From contig NZ_CP016428.1 in NCBI RefSeq assembly GCF_001693385.1, positions 6,448,001 to 6,512,000 on the forward strand: DNA of 64,000 nt, read 5' to 3'. This document shows positions 51,505 to 60,034 of this stretch, piece after piece (position 1 is the first letter of the stretch; each line of letters opens with the position of its first letter). The position numbers and the translations under genes were made by a program. The notes under the pieces are model-generated. The model saw nothing but the letters and a program-made list of their open reading frames with translations, did not search any database and had not been told where the DNA came from. The stretch comes from Bradyrhizobium icense. Its GTDB lineage: Bacteria > Pseudomonadota > Alphaproteobacteria > Rhizobiales > Xanthobacteraceae.

Positions 51505-52635
51505 TCAGTTCTGCTGCGCGTACCGCATCAGATGATAGGCGGGATCGCCGAACTGGACGTTGATAGAGCTTATTCGCTTGAAGTAGTGACCGACGTTCAA
51601 CTCGTCGCTCATGCCCATGCCGCCGTGCAGTTGCACTGCCTGCTCCGCGACAAAGCGCGCCGCATAGCCGACTTTCGACTTCGCGCCGGACGCCAGCTTC
51701 GATCCGTGCGGCTCCTGGGCGGCGAGGCTGAGGTTCAGATGCTGCGTGAGCGAGATCGCCTCTTCGAGCGCAATGAACATGTCGACCATGCGGTGCTGCA
51801 ACACCTGAAAGGTGCCGAGCGCGACCCCGAACTGCTTGCGCGCTTTACTATACTCCAGCGTTGCAGAATTCAGCACAGACATCGCACCGATCGCTTCGGC
51901 GCAGAGCGCCGCGATAGCGCGGTCTCGGCAGGTCTCCAGAGCAGCGACACCCCAGCCTTCAAGGCCCAGCAGTTGGCTGGCCGGTACTTCGACGTTCATC
52001 AGAGTGAGTTCCGCGGCACGCCGGCCATCGATGGTCTTGAAGCCCTGCAGATGTAGATTAGCCGAATGGCGATCGACCACGAAAAGGCTCACGCCAAAGC
52101 GATCGCGTGGTTCGCCCGACGTGCGGGCCGAGACGATCAGCTTATCGGCCCACGGCGCGCCCATCACCGCGGCTTTGGTCCCGCTCAGGACAAAATTGTC
52201 TCCGTGACGGCGCGCCGTGGTGGTGACATTGTTGAAATCATAGCGTGATCGTCCCTCCGCCCAGGCAAGCGCCCATATCCCCTCCCCCTCCATGATCTTG
52301 GGCAGGAACGCCTGGCGCTGCTCGGGCGAGCCGACGTCCTCGATGAGGCCGCCGGCGAGCACCACCGTCTCGAGATACGGCTCGACGACGAGGTTGCGGC
52401 CGAACTCCTGCATCACGATCATCGTCGCAAGCGAGCCGCCACCAAGGCCGCCGGAGCTTTCCTGGAACGGTGCCGCGCACAGCCCGAGTTCGGCAAAGGA
52501 CTTCCAGTGCTTTCGGCTCCAGCCCTCGTCGGTCGCAACGATCTTGCGGCGTTCGTCAAAATCGTACTGGTCGCGCAGGAAGCGTTGAATGCTGGACCGG
52601 AGCAATTCCTGTTCTTCCGTCAACTGAATGTCCAT
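51505..52635 (-). CDS. Acyl-CoA dehydrogenase family protein (second subunit type)
   Basis: 376 residues. The fold is clear: MDIQLTEEQELLRSSIQRFL, LATMIVMQEFGRNLVVEPYL, ALEGWG-like LGLEGWGVAALETCRDRAIA, and the C-terminal QLHGGMGMSDELNVGHYFKR. The usual catalytic-Glu area is not clearly matched. Proteins like this are often encoded next to a second, canonical acyl-CoA dehydrogenase, and pairs of this kind form heteromers in steroid and CoA-ester pathways. The neighbour upstream is such a partner, 21 bases away. Confidence 0.9.
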   Translation of the reverse strand: MDIQLTEEQELLRSSIQRFLRDQYDFDERRKIVATDEGWSRKHWKSFAELGLCAAPFQESSGGLGGGSLATMIVMQEFGRNLVVEPYLETVVLAGGLIEDVGSPEQRQAFLPKIMEGEGIWALAWAEGRSRYDFNNVTTTARRHGDNFVLSGTKAAVMGAPWADKLIVSARTSGEPRDRFGVSLFVVDRHSANLHLQGFKTIDGRRAAELTLMNVEVPASQLLGLEGWGVAALETCRDRAIAALCAEAIGAMSVLNSATLEYSKARKQFGVALGTFQVLQHRMVDMFIALEEAISLTQHLNLSLAAQEPHGSKLASGAKSKVGYAARFVAEQAVQLHGGMGMSDELNVGHYFKRISSINVQFGDPAYHLMRYAQQN

Positions 52636-52656
52636 CGGATGCCTCGTGCGATGTAG

Positions 52657-53838
52657 TCAGAGACCCAAAACCGCTTTCGCGATGATGTTGCGCTGAATTT
52701 CATTCGATCCCCCGTAAATGCTGAGCTTGCGGGAGTTCAGGTACTTCTCGGTCGCGGTATGTCCGTAGTCCGCCCCCGGCATGAAGTGGTTGGCGCTTAC
52801 CGGGTGCTCACGGATGGCCAGGCCGTAATTGCCGATCGCCTGGTGCGTGAGATCGGTGATGCGCTGGAATATCTCGGTACCCCTGATCTTGAACAACGAC
52901 GCGGCCGGTCCCGGGTCGATGCCGCGCGACATTTGCGCAACGATGCGCAGTTCGGTCGCCTCCAGCGCGAGCACATCTAGCTCGACGCGCGCGATCTCCC
53001 TCATGAACTCCCCGAACGCCGGATCGTCCTCGCCAACCTCGGTCCTCACAATGTGCTTGAGTCGCTCCAGATACCGTGTCGACCGGCCGATCCCCGCCAT
53101 GCTGGTGCGCTCGTTGCCAAGCAGGAATTTTGCGTAGGTCCATCCCTTGTTCTCCTCGCCGATCAAATTTTCGGCCGGGACCCGTACGTCCTCCAGGAAC
53201 ACATCGTTGACCTCGTGCGCTCCATCGATGGTGATGATGGGTCGCACGGTGACGCCGGGCGATTTCATGTCGATCAACAGGAAGGAGATTCCGGCCTGAG
53301 GCTTTGCGTCAGGGTCCGTTCGCACCAGGCAAAAGATCCAGTCGGCATGCTGGGCCAGCGTTGTCCAGGTCTTGTGGCCGTTGACGATGTAGTGGTCGCC
53401 GTCGCGCACCGCCTTGGTGCGAACCGAGGCTAGGTCTGAGCCGGAGCCCGGTTCCGAATAACCCTGGCACCACCAATCATCCCCGGAGAGTATCCGCGGC
53501 AGAAACTTCTTTTTCTGCGCGTCGTTGCCGAATGTGTAGATGACCGGGCCGACCATGGTGACGCTGAACGCCAGAGGCGGCAGCGTTCCGGCGCGCGACG
53601 TCTCCTGTTCAAAAATGAAGCGCTGCGTGACCGACCAGCCCGGTCCGCCATACTCCTTGGGCCAGAGCGGAGCAATCCATCCCTTCTTGTGGAGGATCCG
53701 GTGCCAGAGCAGCGACTGCTCCTTCGTCAAATCGGTCTCGGGGTTTGGAACGCGCATTTCCTGCGGATAGTTCTCCGCAATAAAAGCGCGCACCTCGTCA
53801 CGAAACGCAGCGTCCTCGCTGGAAAGATTGAGCTCCAT
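52657..53838 (-). CDS. Acyl-CoA dehydrogenase family protein
   Basis: 393 residues. Markers are FIAENYPQEMRVPNPETDLT, the flavin-contact WWCQGYSEPGSGSDLASVRT, KTWTTLAQHADWIFCLVRTD, and the end RKLSIYGGSNEIQRNIIAKA. It introduces a double bond into an acyl-CoA and passes electrons to ETF. It is probably the catalytic partner of the following acyl-CoA dehydrogenase gene. Such pairs act on bulky or cyclic acyl-CoAs in known cases; the substrate here is unknown. Confidence 0.93.
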   Translation of the reverse strand: MELNLSSEDAAFRDEVRAFIAENYPQEMRVPNPETDLTKEQSLLWHRILHKKGWIAPLWPKEYGGPGWSVTQRFIFEQETSRAGTLPPLAFSVTMVGPVIYTFGNDAQKKKFLPRILSGDDWWCQGYSEPGSGSDLASVRTKAVRDGDHYIVNGHKTWTTLAQHADWIFCLVRTDPDAKPQAGISFLLIDMKSPGVTVRPIITIDGAHEVNDVFLEDVRVPAENLIGEENKGWTYAKFLLGNERTSMAGIGRSTRYLERLKHIVRTEVGEDDPAFGEFMREIARVELDVLALEATELRIVAQMSRGIDPGPAASLFKIRGTEIFQRITDLTHQAIGNYGLAIREHPVSANHFMPGADYGHTATEKYLNSRKLSIYGGSNEIQRNIIAKAVLGL

Positions 53839-53853
53839 CGTGCGAGGCTCCCG

Positions 53854-54624
53854 TTACCATTTCTCGCCGAATGGACGGATCTCCAGCTCGAAGGTCCAGG
53901 CGCTTTTGGGCTGCTGATAAAGCAGCCAATAGGATTCCGCGACCGAGGACGGCGGCATCAATGCATCGGGGTCGTCCAGCGCCGTCGGACCAAGCGCCTC
54001 GATCCGCCGCTGGCGCACCCATTCGGTGTCGACGCCGGAATCGATGATGAGATGCGCCACGTGGATGTTCTTGGGCCCCAACTCACGCGCCGCCGCCTGT
54101 GCCACGGCCCGCAGGCCGAACTTGGCGCTGGCGAAGGCGGCATAGCCGGATCCGCCACGGAGGCTCGCGGTGGCACCGGTGAAAAAGATGTTGCCCTTAC
54201 CGCGCGGCAGCATCAGCCGCGCCGCTTCGCGCCCGGCGAGGAAGCCGGAATAGCAAGCCATTTCCCAGACCTTGCGGAACACGCGCTCGGTGGTCTCCAG
54301 AATCGGAAAATTGACGTTGGCGCCGATGTTGAAGATGCAGACCTCAAGCGGCGCATGCTTGTCTGCATCGCCGAGGAAGGAGATGATCTCCTCTTCCTTG
54401 CGCGCATCGAGCGAGCGCGCGTGGATTTCGCCTCCAGCCTTCTCGATCTCCTTTACCAATGGCTCGAGCTTGGCCCCGTTACGGCGCCCGGCAAACACCG
54501 TGAACCCCTCTGAGGCGAACTTCTTGGCGATCTCGCCGCCAATAAAGTCACCGGCGCCGATCACGGCCACGGTTGCGTTTCTCTTTTGCAAAGGTCTTCT
54601 CCCGGTCAGGTCAAGTGAGTTCAT
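53854..54624 (-). CDS. SDR-family protein lacking the catalytic tyrosine (paralogue A)
   Basis: 256 residues. The cofactor loop is VIGAGDFIGGEIAKKFASEG, a non-standard Gly motif. The active-site region reads FTGATASLRGGSGYAAFASA then KFGLRA: Phe stands at the position of the catalytic Tyr (F-x3-K instead of Y-x3-K). This pattern fits the group of classical SDRs known to have Phe for Tyr, so the protein may not be an ordinary dehydrogenase. It overlaps the acyl-CoA ligase stop by 4 bases and is clearly related to the SDR at 56424-57167 on the other strand. Confidence 0.9.
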   Translation of the reverse strand: MNSLDLTGRRPLQKRNATVAVIGAGDFIGGEIAKKFASEGFTVFAGRRNGAKLEPLVKEIEKAGGEIHARSLDARKEEEIISFLGDADKHAPLEVCIFNIGANVNFPILETTERVFRKVWEMACYSGFLAGREAARLMLPRGKGNIFFTGATASLRGGSGYAAFASAKFGLRAVAQAAARELGPKNIHVAHLIIDSGVDTEWVRQRRIEALGPTALDDPDALMPPSSVAESYWLLYQQPKSAWTFELEIRPFGEKW

Positions 54625-56198
54625 CGCTGGAATTTCGCTGCCTGCTTGGCGACAGCTCGGTCGGCTCGCAAACAGCCGGCGAGTTCATGCTCGCGGATCT
54701 TGCCGGTTGAGCTTCCCGGTAAGACATCGACGACAATGATTTTCGGCGGCCGAATATAGGAGCTCAGCCGAGGTTTGATGGAATCCATCAGATCGGTCGG
54801 CTTGACGCGCGATCCCGGGAACGGCTGCACGAATGCGACAACCTCGCCGTTACCGCCAAGGGCTCGGCCGACGACGGCAGATTGCACATCCTTGTGTGAA
54901 TTGAGGATTGCCTCAATATTGGCTGGAATCGCGCTGATGATTTCCTTGCTACGGCCGACGATGTGGAGGCAATCGCCTTCGAAGCAAGCGAGATCGCCGG
55001 TGTTGAACCAGCGCTCGGTATCAATCACCTTCGCCGTCAGGTCTGGCGCACGATAGTAGCCGCGCATCACGTTGCGTCCGCGCACGTGAAGCTCGCCGAC
55101 TTCCCCTCTTGACAGCGGTATGCCATCGAGCGTCCTGACGCGGGCTTCAACTCCGGGCAGCAGCGCACCGACCGCATCATCGGAACGTGGCGCATCGAAG
55201 TGCACGGCCGACACCCCTGGCGAACATTCGGTGGCCCCGTAGCCGTTCAGCAGAGGCAAACCAAACTCCCTCTCTACGCGAGTTTTCAGATTGAGATCGA
55301 GGGATGAGCCAGAAACGGCGATCAAACGCAGTACGCTGCGATCAACGCGCTTCAAACCTGTGACATTGTTGTATTCGAGAAGACCTTGATAGGTGGCCGG
55401 CGCCCCATCGAGCATGGTGATGCCTTCATCGACCAGTGCCTTGGCAAGTGTGGCAGGATCGTTTCGGCTGGCCAAGCGCACGGCGCCGCCGACCATCAGG
55501 GTCATGATCAGGAGCGAGATGCCGGCGATATGCGAGATCGGCACCACCAGATAGATCTTGTCGTTTCGGTCCATCTTGCGGAAATGCGCCGTGGTCCTGG
55601 CGCTGAACAGCAGGTTGTCATGGGAGAGCATCACCGCCTTCGGCGTGCCTGTCGTTCCCGAGGTGTAGATCAGAACCGCGACTTGTTTTGCCGGATCGGC
55701 CTCCACCGGCTCGACGGTTGCGGCTTCGTCGAGCGGCCCGACGCCGATCCCCCGCAGCGGCCCCAACTCCCGGTTCTCGGCGCCAAGGCGCGACGCATGG
55801 GCAGCAGCTTCTTTCGAGACACCCGACGTAAAGAACGTCCGGCGCGCGCCGCTATGATCGCGAATCTGGTCCAGTTCGCGCGCCGATAATCGTGGATTGG
55901 CGACGATCGCCCAGGCGTCGAGTCGGCTCGCCGCCAGCAGCAAGGCCGCAAGCGGAATGCAGTTTTCGCTGACAATAACCATACGATCGCCCGCTCGCAC
56001 CCCGAGCGAGGAGAGAACGGCGGCAATCTCGGTGACTTGCCTATCCAGGTCGCGATAGCTCCAGGCGGCGCCGTCTTCGACCAAAGCGATCTGGCCCGGA
56101 ATATCGCCGACATGGTCCGCCGTTACTTCATGGATGCGGCGAGGCAGCCCTGCAGCAATCTCATCGACATCGATCGCCCCTGAGGGACCAGCCACCAC
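54621..56198 (-). CDS. AMP-dependent acyl-CoA ligase (class I adenylate-forming)
   Basis: 525 residues from GTG GTG, with GGGAGG just upstream. The P-loop is VLIYTSGTTGTPKAVMLSHD, the A5 motif is LLNGYGATECSPGVSAVHFD, the hinge region has WFNTGDLACFEGDCLHIVGR, and the catalytic Lys is in LPGSSTGKIREHELAG. It activates a carboxylic acid to its CoA thioester through an acyl-AMP and is the first gene of the minus-strand operon, so it likely feeds the acyl-CoA dehydrogenases. The acid is unknown; neighbours suggest an aromatic or alicyclic one. Confidence 0.92.
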   Translation of the reverse strand: MVAGPSGAIDVDEIAAGLPRRIHEVTADHVGDIPGQIALVEDGAAWSYRDLDRQVTEIAAVLSSLGVRAGDRMVIVSENCIPLAALLLAASRLDAWAIVANPRLSARELDQIRDHSGARRTFFTSGVSKEAAAHASRLGAENRELGPLRGIGVGPLDEAATVEPVEADPAKQVAVLIYTSGTTGTPKAVMLSHDNLLFSARTTAHFRKMDRNDKIYLVVPISHIAGISLLIMTLMVGGAVRLASRNDPATLAKALVDEGITMLDGAPATYQGLLEYNNVTGLKRVDRSVLRLIAVSGSSLDLNLKTRVEREFGLPLLNGYGATECSPGVSAVHFDAPRSDDAVGALLPGVEARVRTLDGIPLSRGEVGELHVRGRNVMRGYYRAPDLTAKVIDTERWFNTGDLACFEGDCLHIVGRSKEIISAIPANIEAILNSHKDVQSAVVGRALGGNGEVVAFVQPFPGSRVKPTDLMDSIKPRLSSYIRPPKIIVVDVLPGSSTGKIREHELAGCLRADRAVAKQAAKFQR

Positions 56199-56255
56199 CG
56201 AACCTCCCGAACAACGAACGCCGCCTTTTGCCCCGCGCCTTCGATTGAGATTTAA

Positions 56256-56270
56256 CGTTCTTTTTTAGAA
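56256..56270. promoter_or_regulatory. GTTC-N7-GAAC palindrome, candidate operator 1
   Basis: GTTCTTTTTTAGAAC lies between the divergent ligase and SDR genes, 58 bases before the ligase start. The same palindrome with a nearly identical A/T spacer stands in the next divergent promoter (59871-59885), beside an HxlR regulator gene. It is a candidate binding site for that regulator. Confidence 0.55.
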
Positions 56271-56377
56271 CTCGTCAATTGCTAATTCTCCGGTCCACGT
56301 GAATCGCTTCGAAGAGGCAGCAAGACTGCCATTTCTGGAATGGTTCTGGAGAAGTTCGTTTACAATTCCGTCGATTG

Positions 56378-56389
56378 GCGCTACCCATA
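56378..56389 (+). promoter_or_regulatory. GCGCTACCCATA element, copy 1
   Basis: This 12-mer, 35 bases before the SDR start, recurs with one change (GCGCCACCCATA) at 59918-59929 in the promoter of the HxlR gene, in the same orientation. Together with the GTTC-N7-GAAC palindrome it suggests that both promoter regions are controlled together. Confidence 0.45.
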
Positions 56390-56423
56390 AGTCTCAAATA
56401 GGAACTTACTGGGGAGCGAGATA

Positions 56424-57167
56424 ATGGCGGAAAGTCGCGGCGTGGCAATACTGGTGGGCGCGGGCAACGCGATCGGTGCGGCCGTCGCGCGACGTTTTGC
56501 CAAGGGCGGCTATACGGTTTGTATCTGCCGGCGTGACGCAGTCAAATCCCAGGGACTGGTGGACGAACTAACCGCTGCGGGTCATCCTGTCCACGCATTC
56601 AGCGTTGACGCGCGTCAGGAAGCCGATGTTCAAGAACTTTTCTCCGACGTCGAAAGCAATATCGGGCCGATCGAGGTTTGTCTTTTCAATGCCGGATCGA
56701 ATGTCAACAAGCCGTTGGTGGAGACCACGGAGAAGCTGTTCTTCAAGGCGTGGGAGCTGGCCTGCTACGCCGGATTCCTGGTCGGGCGCGAGGCTGCGCG
56801 CGTCATGGTTCCGCGCCGACGCGGCACAATTCTCTTTACAGGCGCAACCGCCAGCGTCCGTGGCGGCCAGGGTTTTGCGGCATTTTCATCGGCGAAGTTC
56901 GGACTTCGCGCGGTCGCCCAGGCCATGGCGCGCGAACTGGGGCCGAAGAACATTCACGTCGTCCATCTCATCATCGACGCCGGCGTGGATAGCGAAGCCA
57001 TTCATCAGCGCATGAAGGCGGCAAAGGGAATCGAGGCAAGCGAGATTCCACCGGACATCCTGACGAAGACGTCTTCGATCGCCGAGGCATACTGGTTCGC
57101 CCATCAGCAAAGCCGAGACGGCTGGACCCATGAGCTCGATCTACGTCCGTCCGTGGAGAAATGGTGA
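56424..57167 (+). CDS. SDR-family protein lacking the catalytic tyrosine (paralogue B)
   Basis: 247 residues. It is about half identical by eye to paralogue A: FTGATASVRGGQGFAAFSSA then KFGLRA, again with Phe for the catalytic Tyr; both have ARELGPKNIHVVHLIIDAGV (A: AHLIIDSGV). The cofactor loop is ILVGAGNAIGAAVARRFAKG. Two such paralogues facing each other across one promoter suggest a duplicated step or a heteromeric enzyme. Its stop overlaps the GST start (TGATG). Confidence 0.9.
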   Translation: MAESRGVAILVGAGNAIGAAVARRFAKGGYTVCICRRDAVKSQGLVDELTAAGHPVHAFSVDARQEADVQELFSDVESNIGPIEVCLFNAGSNVNKPLVETTEKLFFKAWELACYAGFLVGREAARVMVPRRRGTILFTGATASVRGGQGFAAFSSAKFGLRAVAQAMARELGPKNIHVVHLIIDAGVDSEAIHQRMKAAKGIEASEIPPDILTKTSSIAEAYWFAHQQSRDGWTHELDLRPSVEKW

Positions 57168-57844
57168 TGAACGCAGCACCCGATCTTACCCTGTGGGGCG
57201 TTGGGACAAGCCGCACCATTCGTCCGCACTGGGCCATGCACGAGCTCGGCTTGTCCTACAAGGTCAGGCCGATCGGGCCGAGGACAGGCGAGACCAAGAC
57301 GGCCGAATACACCAAGCTCAACCCCCGCCAGAAGATTCCCTTGCTGCAGGACGGCGACTTCTGCATTGGAGAAAGCGCCGCGATCGTTGCCTATCTGTCC
57401 CGAACCTATTCAACGCCGGAACGCTCGCTGATTCCCGAAACCCAGCGCGAGTTCGCCGCATGGCTCGAATGGTGCTTCTTTATCGTCGCCGAACTCGATT
57501 CAACGAGCCTCTACGTCATGCGCCGCCATCGCGCGGATGCACTGGGACACATCTATGGAGTTGCGCCAGAAGTTGTCGCACAAGCCGGCGAATATTTCCG
57601 GCAACAATTGCGACACGTGGAGGTCGCGCTGGCAGACGGCCGGACGTTCTTGATGGGTGACCAATTTACCAGCGCCGACATCCTGCTGACAACGTGCCTG
57701 GATTGGGCCGTTGCTTACGGCGTCGGTATTTGCGACAACGCACATCCCTATCTTGAACGCATCCAGAAGCGGCAGGCCTATCAACGAGCGGTCGCGGCGA
57801 ATGTGCCGGTGGCACCGATCACACCTGTGACGACGAAGGTCTAA
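57167..57844 (+). CDS. Glutathione S-transferase family protein
   Basis: 225 residues from the ATG at 57167, which shares one base with the preceding TGA; GGAGA is ten bases upstream. The thioredoxin-like part reads LTLWGVGTSRTIRPHWAMHE, KLNPRQKIPLLQDGDFCIGE with the cis-Pro and the Glu-Ser that binds glutathione (GESAAIVAYLSRTY). The helical domain has LMGDQFTSADILLTTCLDWA. It may conjugate, isomerise or reductively open an intermediate. Together with the chromene-carboxylate-isomerase-like protein at 59156 it suggests glutathione-dependent chemistry in this island. Confidence 0.9.
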   Translation: MNAAPDLTLWGVGTSRTIRPHWAMHELGLSYKVRPIGPRTGETKTAEYTKLNPRQKIPLLQDGDFCIGESAAIVAYLSRTYSTPERSLIPETQREFAAWLEWCFFIVAELDSTSLYVMRRHRADALGHIYGVAPEVVAQAGEYFRQQLRHVEVALADGRTFLMGDQFTSADILLTTCLDWAVAYGVGICDNAHPYLERIQKRQAYQRAVAANVPVAPITPVTTKV

Positions 57845-57876
57845 GAGCCAATTGCCGCTCGCGATAGGGCTGCGGC

Positions 57877-59076
57877 TCAGACGGCCACGCGCACGGCGCG
57901 CTCGGCGACCATCCTGTCGATGGCACTATCGTCGTAACCCAGCTCGCGCAACACATCACGCGAGTGCTCGCCGACCCGGGGAGCCGGCCCGCCGATCGCA
58001 GCCTCATTGATTTCGAAGCGGGCCGCGGGTTTCGGCTGCCGTACCCGCCCAACCCTCGGCTGATCGAATTCCGCGATTATGCCGCGCGCGACCACTTGTT
58101 CATTGTGAATGATTTCGCCCCGCCGCAAGATCGGCGCGCAAGGCACGTCGGCGGCGTCGAGGCGCTCGAGCCATTCGGCTGTGGTATGCTGGCCGATATA
58201 TTCCGCCATCTTGTTGATGCGTGCAGTAGCGTTGACCGAGCGTGCCGCCGGCGTCGCAAAGCGGGCATCCTTGGCAAGCTCGGGATCGCCAGTGGCCCGG
58301 CAAAACCCCTGCCATTCGGAATCCGAGATGGTGCCCGCCGTGATGTAGCCATCGCTGGTCTTGAACACGAGATCAGGCCGGTCGTTGGGATCGGCGGCGG
58401 CGGCCTCGGCGCCCACCACCGTGTACTGCATCATGCCTTCTGGCCACAGATAGGAAATCATCGCATCCAGCATCGCGACCTGGATATGATCGCCCTGCCC
58501 GGTTTTCTCGCGGGCATAGAGCGCCGCGGCCACCGCCTGTGCGGTGAACACTGCGGTGGTCTTGTCACACACGATGGTGCGGATCATTTGCGGACGGTTG
58601 GTGATCGGCTGCGACTGGATATCGGCAAAGCCGGACAGGCCCTGAATGATTGGGTCATAGACGCGCTTCTTTACATACGGGCCGGTATCGCCGACGCCGC
58701 TGATCGAGACGTAGATCAAGCGCGGATGGCGCTGACGCAATTCTTCCACGCCGAGTCCGAGGCGCTCCATGGTGCCGGGCCGGAAGTTCTGCACCAGCAC
58801 ATCCGCCTGCGCGACCAGCTTGCCGAGAACTTCGCGGCCGGCCGTGCTTTTGACATCGATCGACAGCGAACGCTTGCCACGGTTCGACGAAATGAATAGC
58901 GCCGAAAATTCGCCGTCCTTGTCGATGGTGGCACGGCTGCGTCGGGTAATATCGCCGCCAACCGGCTCGATCTTCAGCACGTCGGCGCCCTGATCCGCCA
59001 GAAACATGGTCGCGAACGGGCCCGACACCACGCCAGTCAGATCGAGGACACGAACACCGCTAAGCGGGCCAGGCAT
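57877..59076 (-). CDS. CaiB/BaiF CoA-transferase family protein
   Basis: About 399 residues. The ATG at 59076 is preferred because AGGGAG lies seven bases upstream, while the longer frame starts before it. Family marks are PLSGVRVLDLTGVVSGPFAT, VLKIEPVGGDITR, LFISSNRGKRSLSID, and the candidate catalytic Asp in TIVCDKTTAVFTAQ. The C-terminus has RVGEHSRDVLRELGYDDSAI. It moves CoA onto a carboxylic acid. It is not close to the CoA-transferase at 5.5 kb beyond family features. It follows the isomerase-like gene on the minus strand, probably co-transcribed. Confidence 0.92.
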   Translation of the reverse strand: MPGPLSGVRVLDLTGVVSGPFATMFLADQGADVLKIEPVGGDITRRSRATIDKDGEFSALFISSNRGKRSLSIDVKSTAGREVLGKLVAQADVLVQNFRPGTMERLGLGVEELRQRHPRLIYVSISGVGDTGPYVKKRVYDPIIQGLSGFADIQSQPITNRPQMIRTIVCDKTTAVFTAQAVAAALYAREKTGQGDHIQVAMLDAMISYLWPEGMMQYTVVGAEAAAADPNDRPDLVFKTSDGYITAGTISDSEWQGFCRATGDPELAKDARFATPAARSVNATARINKMAEYIGQHTTAEWLERLDAADVPCAPILRRGEIIHNEQVVARGIIAEFDQPRVGRVRQPKPAARFEINEAAIGGPAPRVGEHSRDVLRELGYDDSAIDRMVAERAVRVAV

Positions 59077-59155
59077 GGGCATTCTCCCTGAGTTTACTTT
59101 TTGCTTTAGGTCCGAGAGTTCGGCTTTCGCCACTCAACCCGGATAATCGCCGCTG

Positions 59156-59788
59156 CTAGGCCGTCTTGGGAACAGGTTTTCTGGTCTGTTCGACGATCGA
59201 GTCCTCGACGTCGCGGAGCTGGTCCTTGCCGAAGAACATTTCCTTTCCAACGAAGAAAGTCGGTGAGCCGAATGCTCCCCGGCTCACGGCGTCGTTGGTC
59301 AGATCGATCAACCTCTTCTTGACGTCGTCCTGCTGCGCACGCGCGATCAGCCGGTCGATATCGATACCTGAGGAGATAAATGCGTTTCGGACGATTTCGA
59401 GGTCGTCCATCTTCTTAGGCTCTTCCCACATATGATGATAGGCGGCACGGAAATAGGGCTCGAACACGCCTTCGAATTGGGCGGCGACGGCACCACGCAT
59501 CAGCATCAGCGTATTGACCGGAAAGAAGGGATTCTGACGAAATTTCGTAATGTTGTGGCGCCGGATGAACCGCTGGGTCTCGAGCGCCTGGTATTCCGGC
59601 TTGTTCTTGATGCCGCGAAGCGAGTCGAACGGCGACATGTTGCCGGTCGCTTTGTAGATGCCGCCGAGCAGAACCGGGACATACTCGAACTTCACGCCGG
59701 TACGCCGCTCGATCCCCGGAATGGCTACTTCCGCCAGATATGCGTTAGGGCTGCCGAAATCGAACTGGAATTCTACCTTCAGGGGCAT
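59156..59788 (-). CDS. 2-hydroxychromene-2-carboxylate isomerase family protein (DsbA/kappa-GST fold)
   Basis: 210 residues from the ATG at 59788, eight bases after GGGAG. It begins MPLKVEFQFDFGSPNAYLAE; the Ser in FDFGSPNAY takes the place of the first Cys of DsbA, as in HCCA isomerase and kappa GST. VLLGGIYKATGNMSPFD and GAFGSPTFFVGKEMFFGKDQ are further marks. The known reaction is glutathione-dependent isomerisation in naphthalene-type degradation, but many homologues have other roles. It is the first gene of a short minus-strand operon opposite the HxlR regulator. Confidence 0.9.
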   Translation of the reverse strand: MPLKVEFQFDFGSPNAYLAEVAIPGIERRTGVKFEYVPVLLGGIYKATGNMSPFDSLRGIKNKPEYQALETQRFIRRHNITKFRQNPFFPVNTLMLMRGAVAAQFEGVFEPYFRAAYHHMWEEPKKMDDLEIVRNAFISSGIDIDRLIARAQQDDVKKRLIDLTNDAVSRGAFGSPTFFVGKEMFFGKDQLRDVEDSIVEQTRKPVPKTA

Positions 59789-59867
59789 GTCGGCTTCTCC
59801 CGGAGCGTGCATTGAATGATCGGGTTTGGTGTCCGATAGCCGAACTACGGCTACCCAATTGCCTTTT

Positions 59868-59888
59868 ACAGTTCTAAAAATGAACTGT
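59868..59888. promoter_or_regulatory. ACAGTTC-N7-GAACTGT palindrome, candidate operator 2
   Basis: A perfect palindrome with 7-base arms and an A/T spacer lies between the isomerase-like gene and the HxlR gene. Its core GTTC-N7-GAAC is the same as at 56256-56270. Read on the minus strand it begins TTGACAG, so it may overlap a promoter -35 box of the isomerase-like gene. HxlR proteins bind dyad sites of this size as dimers, which makes it a fair autoregulation site. Confidence 0.6.
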
Positions 59889-59917
59889 CAAATTCTTGCG
59901 AATTTCTACTGATTTTT

Positions 59918-59929
59918 GCGCCACCCATA
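59918..59929 (+). promoter_or_regulatory. GCGCCACCCATA element, copy 2
   Basis: Eleven of twelve bases match copy 1 at 56378-56389, in the same orientation, here 106 bases before the HxlR start. This is the second element shared by the two divergent promoters. Confidence 0.45.
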
Positions 59930-60034
59930 GGGGATTGTTTGAAGCTTAGTACCTATCTAGAATGGTCGTGAAGTTGAGGTTCCCTGGACGATTCGAGCAG
60001 AATTCAGGGCGCCGGATGACTGGAGAGCAGGAAA

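Noticed and set aside
56343..56357. GTTC-TGGAGAA-GTTC, a formal LexA-box match upstream of the SDR at 56424
   Set aside because: About two matches are expected by chance in 64 kb on both strands, and the gene is a catabolic SDR with no SOS link.
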